Below, piece after piece: positions 15,511-25,392 of a stretch of DNA of 36,528 nt; positions within the stretch are counted from its first letter, which is position 1, and every line of letters starts with the position of its first letter. A model generated the notes under the pieces. It saw only the letters and a program-made list of their open reading frames with translations. It was not told where the DNA came from and did not search any database. Source of the DNA: Candidatus Kuenenia stuttgartensis (GTDB taxonomy: Bacteria; Planctomycetota; Phycisphaerae; Sedimentisphaerales; CAMDDF01); contig CAMDDF010000009.1 of assembly GCA_945890885.1 (NCBI GenBank), forward strand, positions 1 through 36,528. Reading direction: 5' to 3'. The position numbers and the translations under genes are program-made.

Positions 15511-16647
15511 TCAGGCTACCATTTCGTCTATCAAACGGGCAACTTCAAGCTCGGCGTTTTTCTCTGCCAGCGGCATGGTCAGTGCGATGAGGCTTGTGCT
15601 TAGCTTTTTCATTTCGGCATGGTTGTCGAGCAGTTTGCATGCGGCATCGTAAATCGGCTCAATCGAGTTGAAGTACGGCATAAATTCGGGAACGAGTTTT
15701 TTGCCAGCAAGGATGTTGACCAGCGATAGATGTTTGGTGAGAATGAGCCATCGTCCGATTAGATGCCAGAGAAATTTATTACCCTGATACATTATCGCCA
15801 TCGGGCAGCCTGCCGATGCAACTTCAAGACAAGCCGAGCCGCTGGTTACTAAAGCTAAATCAGAATTTCGCGCCGTGTCGATTACTGTCGCGATTGAATA
15901 CTGGCAATCGAATCCGGGGATTCTTGTGTTCTTAAGAGTGTTCTTTGTTTTTTCGTTAAACGCAACAGCGGTGAATGTGATATTTTTATATTTGCGTTTC
16001 AGCTTCATTGCAATTTTCTGCATCTCCGGCCAGATTGATTCTATCTCGTGCCGCCGTGAGCCGGGAATGAGTGCGATTTTCGCGTTTTTCGCGTTGAAGT
16101 TTTCGTACAACTTGGCGGATAAGCGTATTCTTTCGTATTGGCCCGCAAACAACGGATTGCCGATGAATGTCGCATTTGCGCCCCTGCTGTTGAACCATTG
16201 CTCTTCAAACGGCAAAATGCACGCAAGTTTATCGCAGCATTTTTTGAGTTTTTTGATTCGCCACGGCGCCCACGCCCATAGCTGAGGCGCGACGTAGAAA
16301 AAGGTTTTGATACCGATTTTTTTCGCAAGTTTTGCAACGTGAAAATTAAATGATGGTGAATCGCAGACGATTACAAGCTTGACGGGATTTTCTTTGAGAT
16401 ATTGCTTTATGCGTTTGAATATTTTATAAAAGTACCCGATTTCCGCCAGCGCTTTGTGAAGCATAGCCGCACGCGAGACAGTGTTTTCAAGAAGTAAGCA
16501 GCCTGCCTGTTTCATATTATCTCCGCCGATACCGATAAATTCTATGTCAGGGTTTTGCAATTTTACTGCCTTGATGAGCTTGGCGCAGTGGATGTCGGCA
16601 CTTGCTTCGCAGGCACTGATGAACACTTGTATTTTTTTATCGTCCAT
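15511..16647 (-). CDS. lpxB: lipid-A-disaccharide synthase
   Basis: 378 residues, normal length for LpxB, a GT19 glycosyltransferase. It condenses UDP-2,3-diacylglucosamine and lipid X to the lipid A disaccharide at the inner membrane. Visible signatures are G-I-G-G-D-N-M near 40, P-Q-L-W-A-W around 140, A-L-I-P-G-S-R-R-H-E-I near 200, and V-T-S-G-S-A-C-L-E-V-A in the C-terminal third. The usual N-terminal S-A-G-E-A-S-G-D reads S-A-C-E-A-S-A-D here, two glycine substitutions worth noting. It starts three bases after ptsP ends, so it is co-transcribed. The gene indicates an outer membrane with lipopolysaccharide. Confidence 0.92.
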   Translation of the reverse strand: MDDKKIQVFISACEASADIHCAKLIKAVKLQNPDIEFIGIGGDNMKQAGCLLLENTVSRAAMLHKALAEIGYFYKIFKRIKQYLKENPVKLVIVCDSPSFNFHVAKLAKKIGIKTFFYVAPQLWAWAPWRIKKLKKCCDKLACILPFEEQWFNSRGANATFIGNPLFAGQYERIRLSAKLYENFNAKNAKIALIPGSRRHEIESIWPEMQKIAMKLKRKYKNITFTAVAFNEKTKNTLKNTRIPGFDCQYSIATVIDTARNSDLALVTSGSACLEVASAGCPMAIMYQGNKFLWHLIGRWLILTKHLSLVNILAGKKLVPEFMPYFNSIEPIYDAACKLLDNHAEMKKLSTSLIALTMPLAEKNAELEVARLIDEMVA

Positions 16648-16650
16648 ATA

Positions 16651-18900
16651 TTATATACCGCTTTCGATAATTTGTTTTGTCTGGCTCACTCTGTTGGCAG
16701 CCAGCAGTTTGCCTGCCATCTGTACAGCTTGTTCGCTATCGATTTTTTCGATGTAATCCTGAATCGTCGGCATATATGCCGGGTCAAGGCTGAACGTGGT
16801 TATGCCCATTCCAATCAGCGCCGGGATGTATCTTCTGTAATGTGCCATATCGCCGCAGATTGAAATATTTTTGTTATGTTTGTTTGCGGCAGCAGCGACT
16901 TTGTTTATCGCCCGCAGCACTGCCGGATGATGGGGCAGATAGAACGGCGCCACGTTTTCGTTTGTCCTGTCAACGCCGAGCATAAATTGTATGAAGTCGT
17001 TTGTGCCGATACTGAAGAAGTCCGCCTCTTTGGCGAAGTCATCGATTAAATCGACTACCGCGGGCAGTTCCACCATCATCCCGATTTGCGGGCTGGGGTT
17101 GAACTGCATTTGAGAATTTTTAAGCTGACGGATGCAGTCGTTAAGAATGTCGCGTGCTTCGAGGAATTCATCGAGCGACGATATCATCGGAAACATAATT
17201 CTAAGGTCTGCGTCCTTGCCCGCACGGAGCATCGCTCTTAGCTGCTGCGTGAAGACTTCCTTGTTCTGGAGGCAGAAACGGATACTTCGCATTCCAAGGA
17301 ACGGATTTTGTTCTTTTGTGTTCTGGTAATACGACAGGACTTTGTCGCCGCCGATGTCGAGCGTTCTGAATATCAGCGGCTTGCCTTGCATCAGTTCGAC
17401 AAGCCTGCGATATGTAACATACTGTTCCTGTTCGGATGGAAAATCATTTCGGATAATAAACGGAAATTCCGTTCGATAGAGTCCGACACCCTCGCATTTC
17501 ATTTCGCATGCGAGCTTTGCATCGGTATAAAGATTGACGTTAGCAAACAGCGTTATTTTTTTATTATCTTTCGTGAACGTCTCGGCCCTGACGGTATGTT
17601 TTTGTATATCGAGAATCTGCCGGGCAGAGCTGTGCGTTTTGTATTGCGCCTTTATCTGATCCGATGGGTTTACATATATCGCACCATCATCGGCATCGAG
17701 CAAAACGACGGTGTTGGGAGCGATGTTAAGCAGCTTTTGTTCTGTCGCGATGAGCATCGGAATTCCAAGCGAACGTGCGAGTATCGAAAGATGGCTTGTT
17801 ACGCCGCCGCTGACGAGAATTATGCCTGCGATGTCTTCGCTTGAAAATTTTAAAAGGTCTGACGGAAACAAATCCTGCGCGATAACGATTTTGTTTTTTA
17901 CGGGCGTGATTTCCTCGATGGACGATTCGAGATTTCCGATGATGCGCACTGAGAGGTCTTCGACATCCTGGATTTTTTCCCGCACATATTGATTTGATGT
18001 CGCCGCGAAAATGTCGATGTATTTTTTCGATATGCTCAGCACAGCTTTCGGCGGCTGGGTGCCCGTTTCAATCAGCTTGGCCATAGTGCCGACGAACTCT
18101 TTATCTTTGAGTATCAAAAGGTGCGACGCGAAAATCAGCGAGGCCGCATCGCTCAGTTTTTCCTCTACGCGTTTTTGAAGCTCTTCAAGCTGATTTTCAG
18201 TTTGCTTTATCGCTTTGTGGAAATCATCAATGTTATATTTCTGTTCAAAAGACCTGTTGAGAAGATTTTTGAAAGTTTTGTCTTTGTCAATGACAACCGC
18301 TGGAGCCTGAGCAAAACCTTTTGAAGCGATAGAGGCCTTGAGGCTTTCGATTTTTTCCTCATCCTTATCTGCGTGTTTAGGCTGTGTCTGGCTGTGAATC
18401 GAAATAAGGAATTTTGCGTTTTCTATTATATTGGCCAGCTGGCTTGCAACGGCCTTGCAGGCAACTTCCTGCTCTGCGGTGAATTTCTGTGCGGATATTC
18501 TTTGCAGCGACAAAACACCGATGCGGTTGTGTCCGCGAGCGATAGGTATCGCAAGAAAGTTCTGATATTTTTCTTCTTCGATGCCGGCAAAAGCTTTGAA
18601 GTCCGGATGATTGCTTGCGTCTTCGATGTTGAGCGTTCGCAGCTCCTTGAGAGCTTTACCGACGAGGCCCTGCCCCAACTGAAGCTGAACGGTATTAGCA
18701 GCTTTGGGGTTTAATCCCTGAGTTGCTTTGAGCGTGAGCATTTTTTCGTCTTCATCATAAATGTAAATCGAACAGACATTGCAATGAAGATGCTTTGAAA
18801 CCATCGCCACCGTCTGATGAAGAAAATGCTCGATGCTCATACTGTTCTTGAACAGATGATTAAGCTCGCCGATATCACATATAAGCTGCGTTGGATTCAT
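16651..18900 (-). CDS. ptsP: PEP-protein phosphotransferase with N-terminal GAF domain (PtsP-type enzyme I)
   Basis: 749 residues, the PtsP (EI-Ntr) size. The GAF sensor domain lies at about 20-165, an enzyme I N-terminal domain at about 195-330, and the phosphohistidine domain has the catalytic H370 in G-G-V-T-S-H-L-S. The PEP-binding barrel (about 440-720) contains Y-R-T-E-F-P-F, D-I-G-G-D-K, G-T-N-D-F-I-Q and the acid/base cysteine C682. After C682 the canonical G-E-M-A-G-D reads G-D-M-A-H-Y, an odd local change. The enzyme passes phosphate from PEP to an HPr-type protein; neither HPr nor EIIA-Ntr is nearby. ATGA overlap with the upstream small membrane protein gene indicates translational coupling. 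Confidence 0.92.
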   Translation of the reverse strand: MNPTQLICDIGELNHLFKNSMSIEHFLHQTVAMVSKHLHCNVCSIYIYDEDEKMLTLKATQGLNPKAANTVQLQLGQGLVGKALKELRTLNIEDASNHPDFKAFAGIEEEKYQNFLAIPIARGHNRIGVLSLQRISAQKFTAEQEVACKAVASQLANIIENAKFLISIHSQTQPKHADKDEEKIESLKASIASKGFAQAPAVVIDKDKTFKNLLNRSFEQKYNIDDFHKAIKQTENQLEELQKRVEEKLSDAASLIFASHLLILKDKEFVGTMAKLIETGTQPPKAVLSISKKYIDIFAATSNQYVREKIQDVEDLSVRIIGNLESSIEEITPVKNKIVIAQDLFPSDLLKFSSEDIAGIILVSGGVTSHLSILARSLGIPMLIATEQKLLNIAPNTVVLLDADDGAIYVNPSDQIKAQYKTHSSARQILDIQKHTVRAETFTKDNKKITLFANVNLYTDAKLACEMKCEGVGLYRTEFPFIIRNDFPSEQEQYVTYRRLVELMQGKPLIFRTLDIGGDKVLSYYQNTKEQNPFLGMRSIRFCLQNKEVFTQQLRAMLRAGKDADLRIMFPMISSLDEFLEARDILNDCIRQLKNSQMQFNPSPQIGMMVELPAVVDLIDDFAKEADFFSIGTNDFIQFMLGVDRTNENVAPFYLPHHPAVLRAINKVAAAANKHNKNISICGDMAHYRRYIPALIGMGITTFSLDPAYMPTIQDYIEKIDSEQAVQMAGKLLAANRVSQTKQIIESGI

Positions 18901-19178
18901 TTGGCCTGCATTTCTATTGCTCTAATCATCAAAATACGATTGCGATAATATATCAGCATGTCCGCCATTACCATCAGGCAATTGGCAGCGTAAAGATATA
19001 TCACGCCGTCATAGCTATAAACGATTTTATGCGTGATTCCCGCGACATAGCCCAGCCAGACGATGCAAAGAAATATTATGCTCTTGCCGGCGTTCTGCTT
19101 TGCCCGCCAGCTTTTGACTATCGAAAACGGCCACGCCATTCCAAAGCATATAAGCATTATTATTTCGAATATGCTCAC
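18897..19178 (-). CDS. small membrane protein with PQ-loop/SemiSWEET-like pattern
   Basis: 93 residues with three hydrophobic helices (about 3-22, 32-52, 59-79). The motif A-W-P-F-S-I-V-K-S-W-R-A-K around 14-26 and a G-K-S-I-I-F-L segment resemble single-repeat PQ-loop proteins and the LAB_N domain found beside or fused to lipid A enzymes. No enzymatic residues are evident. It lies five bases after pyrE and overlaps ptsP by four bases, two genes before lpxB. It is a widespread uncharacterised type; a transport or lipid-related role is only inference. Confidence 0.75.
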   Translation of the reverse strand: MSIFEIIMLICFGMAWPFSIVKSWRAKQNAGKSIIFLCIVWLGYVAGITHKIVYSYDGVIYLYAANCLMVMADMLIYYRNRILMIRAIEMQAK

Positions 19179-19183
19179 TTTGC

Positions 19184-19708
19184 TTAGTCCTTTATGCCGA
19201 GGTCTTCTTTAGTGATAATCCTGTCGAATTCAAAGCCTGCCTGTGTGATGTTTTCCTGAGCGCCTTGTCTGCGGTCGATTACTGCGACGATTTTTTTAAC
19301 TTTTGCGCCTGCTTCGGTAATTATCTTGGCAGCTTCGATAACCTGTCCGCCGGTTGTCGCGATGTCTTCCACGACGAGAACAACATCACCTTTGGAAATT
19401 TTGCCTTCGATCATTTTGCTTGTGCCATAATCTTTTTTGCTGTTGCGGACGATGATCCAGTTCTTGCCGGTTTCCATCGCTGTAGCAGCCGCAAGAGCCA
19501 CGCCGCCAAGTTCTGCACCTGCTATAAGCGTAACATCATCGGTAACGTATTTGGCGAACTCTTTGCCGAGAGCCTTGAGAATATCGGGGCATGTCTCGAA
19601 AAGATACTTGTCCATATAGTAGTTGCTTTTTTTGCCGCTGCGAAGAATGAATTCACCTTCGAGATATGCGGTTTCTTTTACTCTGGCGATAAGCTGGGCT
19701 TTGTTCAT
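19184..19708 (-). CDS. pyrE: orotate phosphoribosyltransferase
   Basis: 174 residues. The PRPP-binding signature V-V-E-D-I-A-T-T-G-G (about 110-120) and the flexible catalytic loop region R-N-S-K-K-D-Y-G-T (about 87-95) identify PyrE of the short class. It makes orotidine 5'-phosphate from orotate and PRPP in pyrimidine synthesis. AAGGA precedes ATG 19708. It is placed 21 bases after purB, so a purine and a pyrimidine gene share one transcript. Confidence 0.94.
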   Translation of the reverse strand: MNKAQLIARVKETAYLEGEFILRSGKKSNYYMDKYLFETCPDILKALGKEFAKYVTDDVTLIAGAELGGVALAAATAMETGKNWIIVRNSKKDYGTSKMIEGKISKGDVVLVVEDIATTGGQVIEAAKIITEAGAKVKKIVAVIDRRQGAQENITQAGFEFDRIITKEDLGIKD

Positions 19709-19729
19709 TTTTATTTTCCTTGAATATCG

Positions 19730-21163
19730 TTATACTTTTAATTCAACTTTTTTATTTAGGCTTTGGCGATAATTTTTCCTTATCGGCGAAACGACTTCCT
19801 TTATGAAATCATCGACCTGCTCGGGGCTTCTGCCAACATAAGCTTTGGGTTTTAGCACCGATTTAAAGTCAACGTTTTTAAATGCGGGGTCTGCTTTCAG
19901 CCTTTCGATAAGGTCGTTGCTCTTGCCGTGCTGCTTAACCTGTGCGGCGGCGGCATGAGAGTGTACACGGATTAGTTCGTGAATTTCCTGACGGTTGCCG
20001 CCTTTTTTGACAGCTTCCATCATTATATCTTCGGTTGCCATAAACGGCAGCTCTGATTGTATTCTTGCTTCAATAACCTTTGGATAGACAACAAGGCCGT
20101 TGACGACATTGATGAGGATTTCAAGTATGCCGTCAGTCGCGAGGAACGCCTCAGGTATCACGATTCTACGGTTTGCCGAATCATCAAGCGTTCTTTCGAG
20201 CCATTGTTCCGAAGCTGTCATAACCGGACTGCTCGAAAGTGAAATGACAAATCGTGAAAGTGATGTTGCCCTTTCGCATCTCATCGGGTTGCGTTTATAG
20301 GCCATCGCGCTTGAGCCGACCTGTGATTTTTCAAACGGCTCTTCGATTTCCTTGAGGTTTGCAAGCAGGCGAATATCGTTGCACATCTTGTGCGCCGATT
20401 GCGCAACCGAAGCCAATGCGTTCAGGGCGAGCGTATCAATCTTCCGCTGGTATGTCTGGCCAGTAACAGCAAGCGTTTTTTTGAAGCCGAAAGCTTTTGA
20501 AACTATCTTGTCGAGCTGTTTAACTTTATTGTGATTGCCGTTGAACAGTTTTAAAAATGATGCCTGCGTGCCGGTGGTTCCCTTTATTCCACGGAAAGCT
20601 ATTGTTTCCAGGCGTTGCTGGAGTTCTTCTAAATCCATTGCGAATTCATACGCCCATAATGTGGCGCGTTTGCCGACGGTTGTCAATTGCGCGGGCTGAA
20701 AGTGCGTAAAACCAAGCGTGGGCATTGCACGATATTTTTTTGCGAATTTTGCCAAACCGTCGATTACCGATGCGACTTTGCCCGTGATAATTTCAAGGGC
20801 TTCCTTAATTATGATAAGGTCTGCGTTGTCGCCGATGTCGCAGCTTGTAGCGCCAAGGTGAATAATCGGTGCCGCCTTTGGTGCCGCGTCGCCGAAGGTG
20901 TGAATGTGCGCCATTACATCGTGGCGAAATTTTTTCTCGTAATCAGCAGCTTTTTTAAAGTCGATGTCATCAAGATTTTTGGACATCTCGTCGATTTGCG
21001 ACTGCTTGATATCCAGACCCAGCTTTTTTTCAGCCTTTGCAAGTTCCAGCCAAAGCCGGCGCCATGTACCGAATTTTTTCGATGGGCCAAATAGCTGTGC
21101 CATTTCAGGCGAGGCGTTTCGCTCAACCAGCGGGCTTGAGTAAACATCGATAATTTTTGCCAT
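19730..21163 (-). CDS. purB: adenylosuccinate lyase
   Basis: 477 residues of the fumarase/aspartase superfamily. The family signature [12 protein letters not shown] (about 284-295) contains the catalytic serine loop. H-I-H-T-F-G-D (about 88-94) and T-H-F-Q-P-A-Q (about 155-161) supply active-site histidines. The enzyme releases fumarate in two steps of purine synthesis. I place the start at ATG 21163, with AGAAGGA seven bases upstream, rather than TTG 21169. The C-terminal region matches the bacterial-eukaryotic type with a longer tail. Confidence 0.95.
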   Translation of the reverse strand: MAKIIDVYSSPLVERNASPEMAQLFGPSKKFGTWRRLWLELAKAEKKLGLDIKQSQIDEMSKNLDDIDFKKAADYEKKFRHDVMAHIHTFGDAAPKAAPIIHLGATSCDIGDNADLIIIKEALEIITGKVASVIDGLAKFAKKYRAMPTLGFTHFQPAQLTTVGKRATLWAYEFAMDLEELQQRLETIAFRGIKGTTGTQASFLKLFNGNHNKVKQLDKIVSKAFGFKKTLAVTGQTYQRKIDTLALNALASVAQSAHKMCNDIRLLANLKEIEEPFEKSQVGSSAMAYKRNPMRCERATSLSRFVISLSSSPVMTASEQWLERTLDDSANRRIVIPEAFLATDGILEILINVVNGLVVYPKVIEARIQSELPFMATEDIMMEAVKKGGNRQEIHELIRVHSHAAAAQVKQHGKSNDLIERLKADPAFKNVDFKSVLKPKAYVGRSPEQVDDFIKEVVSPIRKNYRQSLNKKVELKV

Positions 21164-21175
21164 TTTCAAATCCTT

Positions 21176-22132
21176 CTATATCTGCATTTCATTAATTATA
21201 CTTTCGATTTCAGCGATATCCTGCCGTGATAATGACCAGTCGCCAGCTCTTGCGGTTTCACTTATCTGGCCCGGTTTGCGCGCTCCGACGATGGCGCTGG
21301 TTATTTCCTCCCTGCGCAGTACCCATGCAATTGCAAGCTGAGCGGAAGTTTTGCTATTTCGCTGTGCGATGGGTTTGATTCTTTCGACAAATTCGAGATT
21401 CATGCTGAAAGCAGGCTCGGTAAACAGATTATTTTTCCTTCTATGGTCGTCCGGTGCCAGCGTATCAAGGTGTTCCCTGCTGAATTTGCCGGTGAGAAGT
21501 CCTCTTGCCATCGGGCTGTACGCGACGATGCCGATGTTATTTTTTTTGCAGAACGGCATCAGGTCTTTTTCGATGTCGCGGATAAGCATACTATATGGCG
21601 GCTGAAGGCTTGCGACAGGATGAACCTGCTGGCACTTTTCCATCTGTTCGATACTGAAATTCGAGACACCGGCGAAACGGACTTTGCCGTCTTTGATGAG
21701 CCTTGCGATTTCCCCCCAGCCGTCAACAGCTTCTTCGGTGCTTGAAGGCCAATGAATCTGATAAAGGTCGATAGCGTCTACGCCGAGCCTTTTGAGCGAC
21801 TGTTCGCATTCCTGACGGACGCTTTTGGGATTGAGTCGGGGTATCCGCTCAGTTTTTTCATCCCAGACCAAGCCGCACTTTGTGGCAATTATCGGCTTTT
21901 GGGATAGTCCTTTGATTGCCTTGCCGACAATGATTTCGGAATGGCCATGACCGTAGATCGGTGCGGTGTCAATCCAGTTTATCCCGTTGTCGATTGCTTC
22001 GTTAATTGTGGCGATAGAGTCCTGGTCATCCTGAGGCCCCCAGCCAAATTGCCACGGGCCGCCGATTGCCCATGCTCCAAGGCCAACGGTTGTCAGATTT
22101 AAATCTGAAAATCCCAGTTTTCTCGTTTTCAT
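21176..22132 (-). CDS. aldo/keto reductase
   Basis: 318 residues with the complete catalytic tetrad D55, Y60 (I-Y-G-H-G), K85 (A-T-K-C-G) and H127 (Q-I-H-W-P) on a TIM barrel. The NADPH site near the C-terminus (A-I-V-G-A-R-K-P-G-Q) is also present. Reduces aldehydes or ketones, or works in the reverse direction on sugars; substrate is unknown. AAAGGG precedes the ATG. Sits 12 bases before purB and 57 after the symporter. Confidence 0.92.
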   Translation of the reverse strand: MKTRKLGFSDLNLTTVGLGAWAIGGPWQFGWGPQDDQDSIATINEAIDNGINWIDTAPIYGHGHSEIIVGKAIKGLSQKPIIATKCGLVWDEKTERIPRLNPKSVRQECEQSLKRLGVDAIDLYQIHWPSSTEEAVDGWGEIARLIKDGKVRFAGVSNFSIEQMEKCQQVHPVASLQPPYSMLIRDIEKDLMPFCKKNNIGIVAYSPMARGLLTGKFSREHLDTLAPDDHRRKNNLFTEPAFSMNLEFVERIKPIAQRNSKTSAQLAIAWVLRREEITSAIVGARKPGQISETARAGDWSLSRQDIAEIESIINEMQI

Positions 22133-22188
22133 TGCAAAACCCTTTCAAAATCTGTCAAGCAGGATTTTATCATTGTTTTTATGGATTT

Positions 22189-23652
22189 TCAACGATGGAT
22201 AGTCAAAGATATGTCAACATTTTTGGCAGGAAACAGGTTTGACAGCAAAAACGCTATTATAAAGCTGGTGCCGAAACAAATTGGAAAATTGTAAATCCAG
22301 TGGATTTTGACGAAATAGCTCAGATATACCATCGCCGCCATAGCGATAATCGTGCCGATGACCCATGCGACGAACGAGGCTTTTCTGGTGAGCATCCCCA
22401 GCAGAAATATCGCAAGCACCGGCCCGTTGAACAGGCTGACAAACGTATTCCACGCGATGATTATCGTATCGTGCTTTGAAACCACCCAGGCCATTACGAT
22501 CGTCAGCAAGCCGAAAACCAATGTCAGGATTTTGGCTAATTTGACATAATCAGCATCGCTTGCTTGTTTTTTGCTAAGCGGCTTTACGAAATCATTGATG
22601 ATAACAGTCGAAAGGGAATTTATGCCTGAATCCATACTTGACATCGCGGCGGCAAAAATGGCGGTGATAATCAGCCCCGAAATGCCGTTGGGCAAAACTG
22701 TGATTACATAGTACGGAAGCATTGCATCGGAATTTGCCGGCGGAGTTGTGTGCGTCTGCGAATAATAAGCGAACAAGCCTATGCCGATAAACAGCAGCAG
22801 GGCATTGATAATAACATCGGTGAAAGAATTGAAGATTACCGCTTTTGCAAGCCCTCTGAAACTTTTTACGCTTATTAGCCGCTGAACAGTTATCTGGTCA
22901 ACGCCGTAATCCTGCATAAAAATAAAGAAGAAAGCAAATGCGGCAGATGCGGCGGTCATCTTGAACCAGTCGAATTTTAGTGAGAAAATATCAAATTTGC
23001 CTGCTTGTGAAGCGACCGAAAAAATTTCTGCATAGCCGTTGTTGACGTTGTTTCCCAGCGATATAGCAATCCATACCGCACCAGCACAAAGGATTATAAA
23101 TTGAATCACATCCGTCCATAAAACCGCACGAAGCCCGCCGAGCGTTGTATAAAATGTTGCCAACAGGCCCATCAGAATTATCGAAAACCATAGGTTTATT
23201 CCGGTTGCAACGCTAAGCGCCAATGCAGGAGCATAAACAACTACGCCAAGCCAGCCGAGCCGAGCCAGTATAAATAATGAACTGACCGCATATCTTGCAG
23301 ACTGGCCATATCTGTGGAGGATATATTCATAGCTGGTTGTGATGCCCAGCTTTCGATAGAACGGATAAAATGTAAATATAATCAGCGGCGCAATGACCGG
23401 GCTTAATATAATACCGAAGAAAATGGCGACATTGCTATTATAAGCAAGACTCGGCAGCCCCATAAAAGTCGATGCGCTTGTCAGAGAGGCAAACATACTC
23501 ATAGCCACAACAAGCCATGGCATATTCCTTCCTGCAAGAAAATATTCTTCGGTGGATTTTTGCTTTCCTGCAAAGAACAGGCCTATCATCGCCATCGCCG
23601 ACAGGTACACTATTACTATTACCCAGTTTAATATGCCGAAATTATGACTCAT
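22189..23652 (-). CDS. sodium:solute symporter family transporter
   Basis: 487 residues with about 13 predicted membrane helices of the SSS (SLC5-like, LeuT-fold) family. Recognisable are the N-terminal G-x-x-x-T-x-E-E-Y-F-L-A-G-R-N-M-P-W motif (about 33-47), S-L-T-S-A-S-T-F-M-G-L-P (about 56-67), L-G-G-L-R-A-V-L-W-T-D-V-I-Q (about 170-183) and A-A-A-M-S-S-M-D-S-G-I-N (around 337-348). It imports an organic solute with Na+ across the inner membrane; the substrate (sugar, sialic acid, carboxylate or similar) cannot be read from the sequence. Starts one base after the protease gene ends. Confidence 0.93.
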   Translation of the reverse strand: MSHNFGILNWVIVIVYLSAMAMIGLFFAGKQKSTEEYFLAGRNMPWLVVAMSMFASLTSASTFMGLPSLAYNSNVAIFFGIILSPVIAPLIIFTFYPFYRKLGITTSYEYILHRYGQSARYAVSSLFILARLGWLGVVVYAPALALSVATGINLWFSIILMGLLATFYTTLGGLRAVLWTDVIQFIILCAGAVWIAISLGNNVNNGYAEIFSVASQAGKFDIFSLKFDWFKMTAASAAFAFFFIFMQDYGVDQITVQRLISVKSFRGLAKAVIFNSFTDVIINALLLFIGIGLFAYYSQTHTTPPANSDAMLPYYVITVLPNGISGLIITAIFAAAMSSMDSGINSLSTVIINDFVKPLSKKQASDADYVKLAKILTLVFGLLTIVMAWVVSKHDTIIIAWNTFVSLFNGPVLAIFLLGMLTRKASFVAWVIGTIIAMAAMVYLSYFVKIHWIYNFPICFGTSFIIAFLLSNLFPAKNVDISLTIHR

Positions 23653-23653
23653 A

Positions 23654-24364
23654 TTATCGGTACTCTGCTCCGGGATATAAAAGGTTCAATGATAATGTAA
23701 GTATCGGGCTGAAAATATAGTCAAAAACCGTCCATGCGATAAACAGGCCGAACATTCTCATTGATGGATTTGACATTATTGTGCGGTATTTTTCGAGAAC
23801 CTGACCTTTGAGAAAAAACTCCATTATCGCCCTTCCATCCAATGGCGGAAGAGGTATAAGATTAAAAACAAAAAGCAGAAGGTTCAGCGAAAATAGGATG
23901 CTCACTAAAATCGCCGCACCGTTGGCGATGCCTGATGATGCCGGAGCAACAATGCTTGAAAAGTTTATTCCATCGGGCATGGCAAAAAAGCCGGTAAAGA
24001 TACCAAGATGTATCAATCCAGCGGCAATGAGTACCAGAACAAGATTTCCTGTCGGCCCAGCCAGAGCCATTATAGCGGATTTTTTTGGATTATGATATGC
24101 CCAAATCGGGTCATACGGCGTGCTTGCCCAGCCAAACATCCACCCGCTGAGAGCAAAACTTAGCAACGGAATTATGACCATTCCGAACGGTTCCCGCCTT
24201 ATATGCGGTAAAGGGTCGAGCGTAACCTGGCCGCCGTGATACGCGGTCGGGTCGCCAAGTTTCAGTGCGGCAAATGCGTGCGCTGCTTCGTGAACGGTAG
24301 TTGAGATTATAAACACCACATACCACGCCAGTGCCATCGGAAGCATATCAGAGCCTAACTGCAT
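23654..24364 (-). CDS. site-2 protease family (M50) membrane metalloprotease
   Basis: 236 residues when begun at ATG 24364. This start has GGAG eight bases upstream and lies 16 bases beyond the trxB stop, whereas the longer frame would overlap trxB by 41 bases. The zinc site H25-E-x-x-H29 sits at the end of the first helix and the second motif N168-L-I-P-L-P-P-L-D176-G carries the third ligand, so the active site is complete. About six membrane helices. Members cleave transmembrane segments within the bilayer; no PDZ domain is present, unlike RseP. Substrate unknown. Confidence 0.9.
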   Translation of the reverse strand: MQLGSDMLPMALAWYVVFIISTTVHEAAHAFAALKLGDPTAYHGGQVTLDPLPHIRREPFGMVIIPLLSFALSGWMFGWASTPYDPIWAYHNPKKSAIMALAGPTGNLVLVLIAAGLIHLGIFTGFFAMPDGINFSSIVAPASSGIANGAAILVSILFSLNLLLFVFNLIPLPPLDGRAIMEFFLKGQVLEKYRTIMSNPSMRMFGLFIAWTVFDYIFSPILTLSLNLLYPGAEYR

Positions 24365-24380
24365 TTGAGTTTCTCCATCA

Positions 24381-25382
24381 TTACCTGCCGCCGGGGCCGA
24401 GAACATCAGCAACTGGAGCATTCCACCAGCTTTTATCTCGCAAGTATTGTTTCATCATTATAGCGGTTAATACGCCGTCGCCGACAGCGGTTGCAAGCTG
24501 CATCGCTGCGCCGATTCGGCAGTCGCCAGCAACGAATATTCCGGGCACATTTGTTCGCAAGTATGCATATTCGCATTTAATAAAGCCTGCGTCGCTGAGT
24601 TGTATTTCGGTATTTTTGAGGAAGCCGGTATTGGGAACCATTCCGACAAAGATAAATACTCCATCGCATAGGTATTCTTCTTCCTGATTAGTTTTGACAT
24701 TTTTGAGTTTGGCTCGCTCGACTTTTCCGCTGCCTTCGATTGAAGTTATCACGGTGTCGTATCTGATGTCGAGATTAGAGCCGGGCTTGTTTGCGTAATT
24801 AACGAGTTCCTCGACAAGCACTTTGGTTGCACGGAATTCATCCCGCCTGTGAACGATTGTAACGTGGTCAGCAAATTTCGCCAGATGCAGCGTATCTTCA
24901 ATAGCTGTGTTGCCGCCGCCGACAGTCAAAACCTTTCTGCCCTTGAAGAATGGTGCATCGCATGTGCCGCAATAGCTTACACCTGCTCCTGCGTTTCTGA
25001 ATTCATCTTCGCCGGGTACGCCAAGTTTTCTGTAATCGCTGCCGGGCGTTAGGATGACCACTCTGCTGATGAATTCTTTTTTCGATGTTGATACTTTGAT
25101 GTTTCCATCGGGCAGTTTTTCGATGTTCTTTACTTCTGAGTTGGTCTTGATCTCAGCGCCGAAGTTTGTTGCCTGCGTGAGCATTTTTTGCACAAGGTCA
25201 GGGCCGGAGATGCTTTCATAGCCGGGATAGTTTTCGATTCGGTCGGTAGTGTTGATTTGTCCGCCGGGATAAAATTTTTCGAGTACAACGGTTTTGAAAC
25301 GGTCTCTTGCGCTGTATAGAGCAGCGGCAAGACCAGCTGGTCCGGCACCTATTATAAGGCAATCATAAACATTGTCAGACAT
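24381..25382 (-). CDS. trxB: thioredoxin-disulfide reductase
   Basis: 333 residues. FAD-binding G-A-G-P-A-G at 12-17, the redox-active C138-G-T-C141 (usually CATC) within the NADPH domain, G-G-G-N-T-A near 155-160 for NADPH, and a C-terminal F-V-A-G-D-C-R FAD motif. Transfers electrons from NADPH to thioredoxin in the cytoplasm. AGAGGTG precedes ATG 25382, ten bases after the upstream hypothetical gene. The extra cysteine in G-D-C is common in the family. Confidence 0.95.
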   Translation of the reverse strand: MSDNVYDCLIIGAGPAGLAAALYSARDRFKTVVLEKFYPGGQINTTDRIENYPGYESISGPDLVQKMLTQATNFGAEIKTNSEVKNIEKLPDGNIKVSTSKKEFISRVVILTPGSDYRKLGVPGEDEFRNAGAGVSYCGTCDAPFFKGRKVLTVGGGNTAIEDTLHLAKFADHVTIVHRRDEFRATKVLVEELVNYANKPGSNLDIRYDTVITSIEGSGKVERAKLKNVKTNQEEEYLCDGVFIFVGMVPNTGFLKNTEIQLSDAGFIKCEYAYLRTNVPGIFVAGDCRIGAAMQLATAVGDGVLTAIMMKQYLRDKSWWNAPVADVLGPGGR

Positions 25383-25392
25383 TTTTCACCTC